Shown: one piece after another, positions 46,940-54,143 of the stretch
Layout: the number at the start of each line of letters is the position of its first letter
Position numbering within the stretch: position 1 is the stretch's first letter
Assembly: GCF_023223525.1 (NCBI RefSeq)
Contig: NZ_JALPRX010000009.1
Location: forward strand, 62,001 to 126,000
Origin: Roseomonas acroporae
GTDB lineage: Bacteria > Pseudomonadota > Alphaproteobacteria > Acetobacterales > Acetobacteraceae
Length of the DNA stretch: 64,000 bases
Direction: 5' to 3'
The notes under the pieces: generated by a model
Database searches by the model: none
What the model saw: the letters and a program-made list of their open reading frames with translations, nothing else
What the model was told of the DNA's origin: nothing
Program-made: the position numbers and the translations under genes

Positions 46940-47932
46940 ATGCTGACGGACGCGCAACACCAGGAGATCGCCGCCGCCCGCGCCGCCGAGGCCCGCACGC
47001 GCCGCCCCACCGTGCCGGCGCTGGAGGCCCTGCTGTTCCAGCCCGTCCCGGTGCTGGACCACGGCTTCCTGCGCGTGATCGACTACATGGGCGACGACGC
47101 CGCCATCGTGCAGGCCGCCCGCGTCTCCTACGGCGCCGGCACGAAGGCCACCAACGAGGATCGCGGCCTGATCCGCTACCTGATGCGGCACCGCCACTCC
47201 ACGCCCTTCGAGATGTGCGAGATCAAGTACCACGTGAAGCTGCCGATCTTCGTGGCGCGGCAGTGGATCCGCCACCGCACGGCGAACGTGAACGAGTACT
47301 CGGCGCGCTACTCGATCCTGGACCGGGAATTCTACGTCCCCGCCCCGGAGCACCTGGCCGCGCAGTCCGCCAGCAACCGCCAGGGGCGCGGGGCCGTGCT
47401 GGAGGGCGCCGAGGCGGCCGAGGTGCTGGACCTGCTGCGCCAGGACGCGGCGCGCAACTACGACCACTACGCCGCCATGCTGAACGAGGACGCCGAGGGC
47501 AACCCGGTCGATCCCGCCCGCCAGGGCCTCGCGCGCGAGCTGGCGCGGATGAACCTGACCCTCAACACCTACACGCAGTGGTACTGGAAGACCGACCTGC
47601 ACAACCTGCTCGGCTTCCTCTCGCTGCGCGCCGACGCGCACGCCCAGTACGAGATCCGCGTCTACGCCGAGGCGATGCTGGAGACGGTGCGCGCCTGGGT
47701 GCCGCACGCCTTCGAGGCGTTCCGCGACTACCGGATGGGCGCGGTGACCCTCTCGGCGCAGATGCTGGCCGTGGTGCGCCGGATGCTGGCCGGGGAGGCG
47801 GTGCCGGCCGCCGGCAGCGGCCTTTCGAAGCGCGAGTGGCGGGAGCTGATGGCGATGCTGGGATGCGACGAGTCGGGATCGGCCCTGCCGGGCGGCGCCT
47901 CGCCCGGCGCGGAATCGGCCGGGGCGCGCTGA
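46940..47932 (+). CDS. thyX: FAD-dependent thymidylate synthase
   Basis: Makes dTMP from dUMP with methylenetetrahydrofolate, FAD and NADPH. 330 residues. The ThyX motif [15 protein letters not shown] spans residues 111-125. [31 protein letters not shown] and [23 protein letters not shown] are also diagnostic. The last ~45 residues are a low-complexity Gly/Ala/Ser tail. Use of ThyX implies no need for ThyA plus DHFR recycling. It is divergent from ssrA and followed one base after its stop by a small membrane protein gene. Confidence 0.97.
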   Translation: MLTDAQHQEIAAARAAEARTRRPTVPALEALLFQPVPVLDHGFLRVIDYMGDDAAIVQAARVSYGAGTKATNEDRGLIRYLMRHRHSTPFEMCEIKYHVKLPIFVARQWIRHRTANVNEYSARYSILDREFYVPAPEHLAAQSASNRQGRGAVLEGAEAAEVLDLLRQDAARNYDHYAAMLNEDAEGNPVDPARQGLARELARMNLTLNTYTQWYWKTDLHNLLGFLSLRADAHAQYEIRVYAEAMLETVRAWVPHAFEAFRDYRMGAVTLSAQMLAVVRRMLAGEAVPAAGSGLSKREWRELMAMLGCDESGSALPGGASPGAESAGAR

Positions 47933-47933
47933 G

Positions 47934-48287
47934 ATGGCCGGTGCCGCCGCCGACAAGGCCCTCAAGGCACCGGCCGCCCGGCGCGGCGGCGGGCGCCCGG
48001 CCGCCGGCGCGGCGGGGACCAAGCCGGCGCCTGCCAAGCCCCCCGGCAAGTCCGCCGCCAACTCCCCCGGCAACAAGCCGCGCACGGGCGGCCTCCGCCA
48101 CCGCGCCCGCAGCGCGGTGGCGGCGATCAGCCCGCGCACCCGCTGGATGCGCGTGGCGCTGCTGGTCTCGGCGCCGCTGCTGCTGCTGCCGATCATGCAC
48201 GCCTTCTTCGGCGACGTCGGCGCGGTCATCATCGGCGCGCTGGTGTTCGGCTTCCTGCTCGGCCGCTGGACCATGCCCGCGCGCTGA
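47934..48287 (+). CDS. Small membrane protein, unknown function
   Basis: Unrecognised 117-residue protein. The first ~65 residues are Ala/Pro/Lys/Gly-rich and positively charged (KPAPAKPPGKSAANSPGNK), followed by two helices (MRVALLVSAPLLLLPIMHAFF and VGAVIIGALVFGFLLGRW). The ATG comes one base after the thyX stop, so translation is coupled. The basic tail could touch nucleic acid or lipid head groups. No function can be assigned. Confidence 0.68.
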   Translation: MAGAAADKALKAPAARRGGGRPAAGAAGTKPAPAKPPGKSAANSPGNKPRTGGLRHRARSAVAAISPRTRWMRVALLVSAPLLLLPIMHAFFGDVGAVIIGALVFGFLLGRWTMPAR

Positions 48288-48451
48288 GCCCGGCGTCCCG
48301 TCGCGGCGCCCGCCGGGAAACCGGGCGCGGCCGGGGCGTTGACCGGACAGAGGCCGGGGCGGGACAGGAAGGAATCGGGCCGATGCCGTCAGCCCGCGTC
48401 GAGGGATCCGGCCACGCCCCGGGCATCGCCCCGGCCGGCGGGCGCTGAGCC

Positions 48452-48994
48452 ATGGGCTTCCTCGGGCGCTGGCTCTCGGACGCGATCCGGCTCGGCCTGG
48501 CCCTGTCGCTGACGCTCGCCGCGATGCAGGTGCCGGCGATCGCGCAGGGCTACGCCACCGCCCTGCTGCAGATCGCCCAGGAAAGCCGCCGCGACATCGA
48601 GCACCGCAAGGCCGTGGCGCGGCAATTCTACGCCATCCCGGCCGAGGACGACGAGGGCGTGATCGCCGCGCTGCGCCGCGTCGAGCCGGCCAACGCGGAA
48701 TCGCTCGGCAACTCCATCCGCCGCGCCGCCGGGCTGCGCGCCGCCTACGACCGCATCGAGGCCGCCTCGCCGCTGCTCCGCCCCGTCGTCGCCCTGGCCG
48801 ACGCGATGGACGACGAGGTGGACAAGCACGCCATCCTGCGCACCGCCCTCGCCGAGCACGTGCCGCAGGTCTCGCTCAGCCTCGCGGGCGGGGTCTACGG
48901 GCTGGCCGGGCTGCTGCTCGGCACGCTGCTGGCGCAGATGGTGATCGCGCCCTTCGCCGGCCGGGCAGCGGCGCGGCGGGCGGCGTGGCGGTAG
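48452..48994 (+). CDS. DUF2937 family membrane protein
   Basis: A 180-residue protein with a helix near each end (IRLGLALSLTLAAMQVPAIAQ and SLAGGVYGLAGLLLGTLLAQMVI) and a helical middle segment likely in the periplasm (IAQESRRDIEHRKAVARQFY, RRAAGLRAAYDRIEAASPL). This layout and the N-terminus match DUF2937, a family of unknown role. The ATG lacks a strong ribosome site. It lies 165 bases after the small membrane gene and is followed by palindromic repeat copy D. Confidence 0.75.
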   Translation: MGFLGRWLSDAIRLGLALSLTLAAMQVPAIAQGYATALLQIAQESRRDIEHRKAVARQFYAIPAEDDEGVIAALRRVEPANAESLGNSIRRAAGLRAAYDRIEAASPLLRPVVALADAMDDEVDKHAILRTALAEHVPQVSLSLAGGVYGLAGLLLGTLLAQMVIAPFAGRAAARRAAWR

Positions 48995-49014
48995 GGGGCG
49001 GGCGTTCGGGGTAG

Positions 49015-49140
49015 TTCAGCCGGGGCTCCGCCCCGGACCCCGGCAGGGAGGGCGCCGCCCTCCCTTGGCTACCCTCCCGCGCCAAGGGAGGGAGATGGGC
49101 GAAGCCCCCTTCGAGACCCCCGAAGGTTCGGGCCGCCTTC
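49015..49140. repeat. Modular palindromic repeat, copy D (short)
   Basis: Contains CCGGGGCTCCGCCCCGG, GGGAGGGCGCCGCCCTCCC and GGGCGAAGCCCCCTTCGAGACCCCC in the same orientation as copy C, but the GAGGTGCAGGAGGGC and GATGGGTCC modules are missing. It fills the gap between convergent genes. Confidence 0.7.
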
Positions 49141-49145
49141 CCCGT

Positions 49146-50603
49146 TCAGTCCAGCACCTTGCCGGGGTTCATCAGGCCCTGCGGATCGACGGCCGCCTTG
49201 ATGCGGCGCATCAGGTCGATCTCGGCGCCGCCGCGCCAGTCCGCCACCATGTCGGTCTTGAGCCGGCCGACGCCGTGCTCGGCGGAGAAGGAGCCGTCGA
49301 GATCGCGCACGACGGCGTTCACCGTGTCCATGATGTCGTGGCTGCGGGCCAGGAAGGCGGCCGGGTCGGCGCCCTCGGGCTGCTCCAGGTTCATGTGGAT
49401 GTTGCCGTCGCCCATGTGACCGAAGGGCACGGGACGGCTGCCGGGGATCAGTTCCACCAGCGCCGCCGAGCAGCGCCGGATCATCTCCGGCACCCTGGAG
49501 ACCGGCACGGAGACGTCGTTCTTCACGCTCGCCCCCTCGCGCTTCTGCGCCTCCGGGTGCTCCTCGCGCAGCCGCCAGATCGCGCCGCGCTGCGCCTCGC
49601 TCTCGCCGATCGCGGCGTCCAGCACCTCGCCCGCCTCCAGCGCCTCCTCCAGCACCGCCTCCATCAGCGCCCGCAGCCCGCCATCCGGGCGGGGCGTGGC
49701 GAGATCGACCAGCACGTAGTGGTCGGCCCGCTCGGCCAGCGGCAGGGTGGCGCCCTCGATGTGGCGCAGCGCCAGGTCGATGCCGGTGCCCGACATGTAC
49801 TCGAAGGCGCGCACGGCGCTGTCGTCGCGGTCGCGGAAGCGGCGGAACAGGGCGAGGGCCGCGTCCTCGTCGCGCACGGCGCAGAACGCCACCTCGGTCT
49901 CGCGCGGCGCCGGGAACAGCTTCAGCGTCGCGGCGGTGACGAAGCCGAGCGTCCCCTCGCCGCCGACGAACAGGTGGCGCAGCGCGTAGCCGGTGTTGTC
50001 CTTGCGCAGCCGCCGCAGCCCGTGCAGCACCTGCCCGTCCGGCAGCACCGCCTCGATGCCCAGCATCAGCTCACGGGCATTGCCGTAGCGGACGGTGGTG
50101 TTGCCGCCGGCATTGGTGGAGAGCACGCCGCCGATCGTCGCCGTGCCCTCGGCACCGAGCGAGAGCGGGAACAGGCAGCCGGCACCCGCCGCCGCCTCCT
50201 GCGCGGTCTTGAGCACCACCCCGGCCTCGGCGGTCATGGTCAGGTCCACCGGGTCGATGTCGCGGATGCGGTTCATGCGGGTGAGCGCCACCACCACCTG
50301 CCGGCCGCTCTCGTCCGGCGTCGCGCCGCCCACCATGGAGGTGTTGCCGCCCTGCGGCACCATCGGCACGCCGGCGGCGGCGCAGAGCTTCACGGCCGCC
50401 GCCAATTCCCCGGTGTTCGCCGGGCGCAGCACGCAGGGGCTGCTGCCGCGGTAGAGGTTGCGCCAGTCCGAGAGGTGCGGGGCGATGTCCGCCGGGTCGG
50501 TCAGCACCCCGCGCGGGCCGAGCAGGGCGAGCAGCGCGTCGAGCAGGCCCGAAGGCAGGCTGGCGGCAGGGCGGGGTTCGGCCGGGGGCAGGGTGTCGGG
50601 CAT
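49146..50603 (-). CDS. FAD-binding oxidase, D-2-hydroxyacid dehydrogenase type (GlcD/DLD)
   Basis: Flavoenzyme of 485 residues from ATG 50603. The FAD_binding_4 part shows VPMVPQGGNTSMVGGATPD and LGAEGTATIGGVLSTNAGGNTTVRYGN; the C-terminal oxidase part shows FGHMGDGNIHMNL and SAEHGVGRLK. Likely substrates are D-lactate, 2-hydroxyglutarate or glycolate. Oddity: no ribosome site precedes ATG 50603, and the frame runs on without a stop into a complete GNAT domain starting at 51164, so a 673-residue fused protein is possible. Confidence 0.9.
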   Translation of the reverse strand: MPDTLPPAEPRPAASLPSGLLDALLALLGPRGVLTDPADIAPHLSDWRNLYRGSSPCVLRPANTGELAAAVKLCAAAGVPMVPQGGNTSMVGGATPDESGRQVVVALTRMNRIRDIDPVDLTMTAEAGVVLKTAQEAAAGAGCLFPLSLGAEGTATIGGVLSTNAGGNTTVRYGNARELMLGIEAVLPDGQVLHGLRRLRKDNTGYALRHLFVGGEGTLGFVTAATLKLFPAPRETEVAFCAVRDEDAALALFRRFRDRDDSAVRAFEYMSGTGIDLALRHIEGATLPLAERADHYVLVDLATPRPDGGLRALMEAVLEEALEAGEVLDAAIGESEAQRGAIWRLREEHPEAQKREGASVKNDVSVPVSRVPEMIRRCSAALVELIPGSRPVPFGHMGDGNIHMNLEQPEGADPAAFLARSHDIMDTVNAVVRDLDGSFSAEHGVGRLKTDMVADWRGGAEIDLMRRIKAAVDPQGLMNPGKVLD

Positions 50604-51164
50604 GGCCGGCGGAGAATCATGCGGGCGGCCGGCAGGGTCAACCACCCGGAACGGTTTGGGGGCGTGGCCGGCCTCTGCATGGCCGGCCCCCGGCGGCCGG
50701 TGCGTGCCGGGCAGCCTCATGACATGCGTGGCGGTCGGGCTCCGCGCCGGCACGAAGCCATGGGCGGCGTAGAGCCGGGCGGCCGCCTCGCTCTCCGTCC
50801 GCAGCCGGAGCGTGTGGAAGGCGTCCGCCGCATGGCCGATCAGGCACCGGATCAGCGCGGAGGCGACGCCGCGGCCCCGCGCCGCCGGCCGGACGTAGAG
50901 ATGGCGCAGGCGGCCCGTTCCCGCCGCCACGCCATCGGGCTCGCCATACGGATCGCGGTTCAGGCCGCCGACGGCCAGCAGGCCGGCGCCGTCGGAAGCG
51001 CCCAGCAGCACCTCGCCGGGACCGTCGAACCGATTCGTGCCCGCCCGCCATTCCGCGACCAGCCGGTCCATGAAGCGGAACCCTTCCAGCCCTGCCTTGG
51101 CGCGAAGCGGCTCGATCGCCGGGGGCAGGGGGGTCAGGCGCGCGAGGTGGAGGCAGGGCGGCAT
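50604..51164 (-). CDS. GNAT acetyltransferase domain, in frame with the FAD oxidase
   Basis: From ATG 51164 about 150 residues form a GNAT domain: PPCLHLARLTPLPPAIEPLR, FDGPGEVLLGASDGAGLLAVGGL, then YVRPAARGRGVASALIRCLI (acetyl-CoA loop) and SEAAARLYAAHGFVPA. About 35 Pro/Gly/His-rich residues then lead, without a stop, to the oxidase Met. Either the two are one fusion, or the GNAT stop has been lost. The coordinates given end where the oxidase start codon begins; there is no stop codon at 50604. Confidence 0.7.
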
Positions 51165-51249
51165 GCCGGCAGCATCCGGCCGCCTCGTCGCCCGTGTCGA
51201 GGATCCGGCATGCGTGACACCGGTGGCGGCTTCGGTTAGTGACCGACGC

Positions 51250-51669
51250 ATGCTGCGCCGACGCTCCGTCCTGGCGTGCCTGCTGGTCCCGCTGCTGCTG
51301 TTGCAGTGGACGGGCGCCTTCGCGCATTGCCTGCGCCTGGCCGAGGCCGCGCCGCGCCTGCACGCCACGGCCTTCTGCGGCGATGCCGCGGCGCAGCCTG
51401 GGTGGGCATCGGGCCGGGCCTTGGGACCGGTGCCGGTCCTGGCGGGGCTGGCGGTGCCGACGGAGAAGGGGGCCCCGGCCCTGCCGGCCAAGGCATCGGG
51501 TTTCTGCCCGCTCTGCCAGGCGCCGGTGGCGGGCGAACCGCCCGCGCCGCCTTTCCTGCCGCCGCCGGCCGCCTACGACCTGACCGCCGCCCCGATCGCG
51601 CGTGCCGGCCTGCCGGCCACGCCGCCGCGCGCCCCGCCGCAGCAGCCGCGCGCCCCGCCCGTCGCCTGA
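51250..51669 (+). CDS. DUF2946-like secreted protein, copper cassette
   Basis: A 139-residue exported protein: signal RSVLACLLVPLLLLQWTGAFAHC, a FCGD and a FCPLCQAP Cys pair, and a Pro/Arg-rich tail ending RAPPQQPRAPPVA. This short pattern matches DUF2946 proteins, which in proteobacteria often sit beside copper genes. The Cys pairs and lone His suggest metal binding, but this is not shown. It is the first gene of a six-gene plus-strand cassette and is divergent from the GNAT domain. Confidence 0.75.
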   Translation: MLRRRSVLACLLVPLLLLQWTGAFAHCLRLAEAAPRLHATAFCGDAAAQPGWASGRALGPVPVLAGLAVPTEKGAPALPAKASGFCPLCQAPVAGEPPAPPFLPPPAAYDLTAAPIARAGLPATPPRAPPQQPRAPPVA

Positions 51670-51781
51670 TCCATCGCCTCGCGCCCGCCGGCCGGACCCG
51701 TTCCGGCCGGCGGGCATCGCCGCGTCCCGATCGGCCACCCGATCGCCGGCGCGGCCTTCCGGATCGGATGAACGTACCCCC

Positions 51782-52471
51782 ATGCCCCCGACCACACCGA
51801 GCCCGAAGCCCGGGCCCACGCCCACCCCCGCGCCGAGCGGGATGCGCCGCTGGGGCCCGCTGTTCGGCGCCGCCTGCCTGCTGATCGCCCTCGGCTTCGG
51901 CGCCGCCGCCTGGCTCCGGCGTCCCGCCGAGGCGCCCGGCTTCGGCAGCGTCGCCGGCGAGGTGACGCTGCCGGGCGGCGTCAACCTCGGCGGCCCCTTC
52001 ACCCTGGTGAACCAGGACGGCCGCACCGTCACCGACCGCGACTACCGCGGCCGCTGGACGCTGATGACCTTCGGCTACACCTTCTGCCCGGATGTCTGCC
52101 CGACCGAGCTCGCCACCATCGCCTCGGCGCTGGATGCGCTCGACCCGGCCCTCGCCGAGCGGGTGCAGCCGGTCTTCGTCTCGATCGACCCCGCGCGCGA
52201 CACGCCCGAGCACCTCAAGCAGTACGTCGCGCTGTTCCACCCGCGCCTGGTCGGGCTGACCGGCACGCCGGAGCAGGTGGCGGCGGCGGCGCGGGCCTAC
52301 CGCGTCTACTACGCGAAGGCGCGCGGCCAGGACACGACCGAGTACCTGATGGACCACTCCTCCTTCATGTACCTGATCGGCCCGGACGGCACGGTGCGCG
52401 CCCTGTTCCAGCCTGGCGTCACGCCCGAGCAGCTCGCCGAGGCGCTGCGCCGGCGCGCGGCGCAGTCCTGA
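51782..52471 (+). CDS. SCO1/SenC family copper protein
   Basis: Membrane-anchored thioredoxin-like protein, 229 residues, that delivers copper to the CuA centre of cytochrome oxidase. After a Pro/Thr-rich N-terminus and one helix (LFGAACLLIALGFGAAAWL) come the copper ligands C102 and C106 in TFCPDVCPTE and H192 in MDHSSFMYL. ATG 51782 has no good ribosome site. It is second in the copper cassette; the PCu(A)C chaperone gene begins 139 bases after it. The SCO/PCu(A)C pair is a known functional team. Confidence 0.93.
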   Translation: MPPTTPSPKPGPTPTPAPSGMRRWGPLFGAACLLIALGFGAAAWLRRPAEAPGFGSVAGEVTLPGGVNLGGPFTLVNQDGRTVTDRDYRGRWTLMTFGYTFCPDVCPTELATIASALDALDPALAERVQPVFVSIDPARDTPEHLKQYVALFHPRLVGLTGTPEQVAAAARAYRVYYAKARGQDTTEYLMDHSSFMYLIGPDGTVRALFQPGVTPEQLAEALRRRAAQS

Positions 52472-52610
52472 CGCGGACCCCGCGCGCCCCCTCGGACGCC
52501 GACCGCCCTCGCGCCAGGCCCGGCAGGCCGTGGCGCCGATCCCCAACCTTCCGGACGCGGCCCCGCATCCCGGACCGGCCGCCGGAACACCCACGACAGG
52601 TTTCCCCGCC

Positions 52611-53099
52611 ATGACCATCCTCCGCCGCGCCGCCCTCGGCGCCCTGCTCCTCGCCCCGCTCGCCCTCGCCACCCCGGCGCGCGCGGCCGACATCACCGTG
52701 GAGGGCCCCTGGGCCCGCGCCGCCGTGCAGGGCGGCACCGGCGGCGTGTTCCTGACCCTGCGCAACGCCGGCGCGCAGCCGGACCGCCTCCTCTCCGCCG
52801 CCAGCCCCGTGGCGCGCGCCGCCGAGCTGCACGAGACCGTGCGCGACGGCGAGGTGATGCGCATGCGGCCCGTGACGGCCATCGAGGTGCCGGCCGGCGG
52901 CACGGTGACGCTGCGCCCGGGCAGCCTGCACCTGATGCTGGTCAGGCTGAGCCAGGCGCTGCGGCAGGGCACGACGGTGCCGGTGACGCTGAATTTCGAG
53001 CGCGGCGGCAGCCTGACCGTGCAGGCCGAGGTGCGGGCGGCCGGGGCCGGCGGCGGCATGCCGCATGGCGATCACGGCCATGGTGGCCATGGCGGCTGA
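52611..53099 (+). CDS. Periplasmic copper chaperone PCu(A)C
   Basis: DUF461-type chaperone of 162 residues. Signal LRRAALGALLLAPLALATPARA. The Cu(I) motif H(M)X10MX21HXM is fully met by H74, M85, H107 and M109. The C-terminus adds MPHGDHGHGGHGG, which could hold extra copper. Family members give Cu(I) to the CuA or CuB site of cytochrome oxidase together with SCO. It is third in the cassette, and its end overlaps possible starts of the cytochrome gene. Confidence 0.95.
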   Translation: MTILRRAALGALLLAPLALATPARAADITVEGPWARAAVQGGTGGVFLTLRNAGAQPDRLLSAASPVARAAELHETVRDGEVMRMRPVTAIEVPAGGTVTLRPGSLHLMLVRLSQALRQGTTVPVTLNFERGGSLTVQAEVRAAGAGGGMPHGDHGHGGHGG

Positions 53100-53157
53100 G
53101 GCCACGCCCAAAGCCGTGACGCCGCCGCCGCACCTGTCCGGGCGTGGCCGGGCCGGC

Positions 53158-53688
53158 ATGCCGGCACGCATGGCCCGGCCGATGGTGGTCGTGGCGCTGC
53201 TCGCCCTCTGCGTCGCGGTGCCGCTGGGCGGGGTCGCCCTGCGGGCCGGCGCCGGCCCGGCGGATTCCGGGGCCGCGGTGGCGCGCGGCGCGGCGCTCTA
53301 CGCGGCGAATTGCGCGGGCTGCCACGGCGCCGCGCTGGAGGGGCAGCCGGACTGGCGGCGCCCCAACGCGGCCGGCCGGCTGCCGGCGCCGCCGCTGGAT
53401 GCCACCGGCCATGCCTGGGACCATCCGGACGCGCAGCTCGAGGAATTCGTGGCGCACGGCATGGCGAGCGTGGCGCCCGCCGGCTACCGGAGCGACATGC
53501 CGGCCTTCGCGGGGCGGTTGAGCCGGTCCGAGATCCAGGCCGTGCTCGCCTTCGTCCGCAGCCACTGGCCGCCCGGCGTGCGCGCCGCGCAGGCGATGGC
53601 GAACCGCGACGGCGCCACCGTGGCGCGGCTGGCGCGGCAAGGCGACTGGACCTTCCCGCCCGACTGCAATCCCGCCGATGCGCCCTGA
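53158..53688 (+). CDS. Class I cytochrome c, membrane-anchored or secreted
   Basis: A 176-residue c-type cytochrome. The hydrophobic segment VVVALLALCVAVPLGGVAL may be an uncleaved anchor or signal. The haem site is C52-A-G-C55-H56 and the likely axial Met is M114 in RSDMPAFAGRLS. The start is uncertain: an ATG at 53089 also fits and would overlap the PCu(A)C stop. It is the fourth gene of the copper cassette and overlaps the next gene by 11 bases. A redox role in keeping copper reduced is a guess. Confidence 0.85.
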   Translation: MPARMARPMVVVALLALCVAVPLGGVALRAGAGPADSGAAVARGAALYAANCAGCHGAALEGQPDWRRPNAAGRLPAPPLDATGHAWDHPDAQLEEFVAHGMASVAPAGYRSDMPAFAGRLSRSEIQAVLAFVRSHWPPGVRAAQAMANRDGATVARLARQGDWTFPPDCNPADAP

Positions 53689-54070
53689 GCGGCGCCGGCG
53701 CCCGGCGGCGCGCGGCTTCCTCCTCTGCCTGCTGGCGCTGCTGTTCCAGGTGCTCGGCCCGGTGGGCGCGGCCTGGACGGTGGCGCGCGCCGCCGCCGAT
53801 CCCTTCGCCAACCCGCCGCTCTGCGCCGGCCACGACACCGATGCCGCCGAGGCCGGTCCCGGCGCGCCACGCCGCGACCCGCACGCCGCCTGCGGCCTCT
53901 GCCATGGTTGCTGCGCCGTGGCGCCGGCCGCGCTGCCGGCGCCGCCCGCCATCCTGTCGCCGCCGGCGCCCGTCCGGGTCGTGGAACGGCCCGGGCTGCG
54001 GCCGCAGCAGCCGCGCGCGCCGCCCTGCCGCCCGCCGCAGGCCCGCGCCCCGCCCACCGCTCTCTCCTGA
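53678..54070 (+). CDS. Second DUF2946-like secreted protein
   Basis: A 130-residue exported protein: signal GFLLCLLALLFQVLGPVGAAW, Cys/His part HAACGLCHGCCAVAP and tail LRPQQPRAPPCRPPQARAPP. It shares the PQQPRAPP tail with the protein at 51250, so the two are related and bracket SCO, PCu(A)C and cytochrome. The start lies inside the cytochrome gene, giving coupled translation. Cys-rich HAACGLCHGCC is a plausible metal site. Confidence 0.78.
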   Translation: MRPERRRRPAARGFLLCLLALLFQVLGPVGAAWTVARAAADPFANPPLCAGHDTDAAEAGPGAPRRDPHAACGLCHGCCAVAPAALPAPPAILSPPAPVRVVERPGLRPQQPRAPPCRPPQARAPPTALS

Positions 54071-54143
54071 ACCGAGTCCGCCGCGGCCCGTGCCGCGCCC
54101 GTTCAGCCCCGCCGGCCGCGCGCCGGTCCGGAGAGAGATTCCC

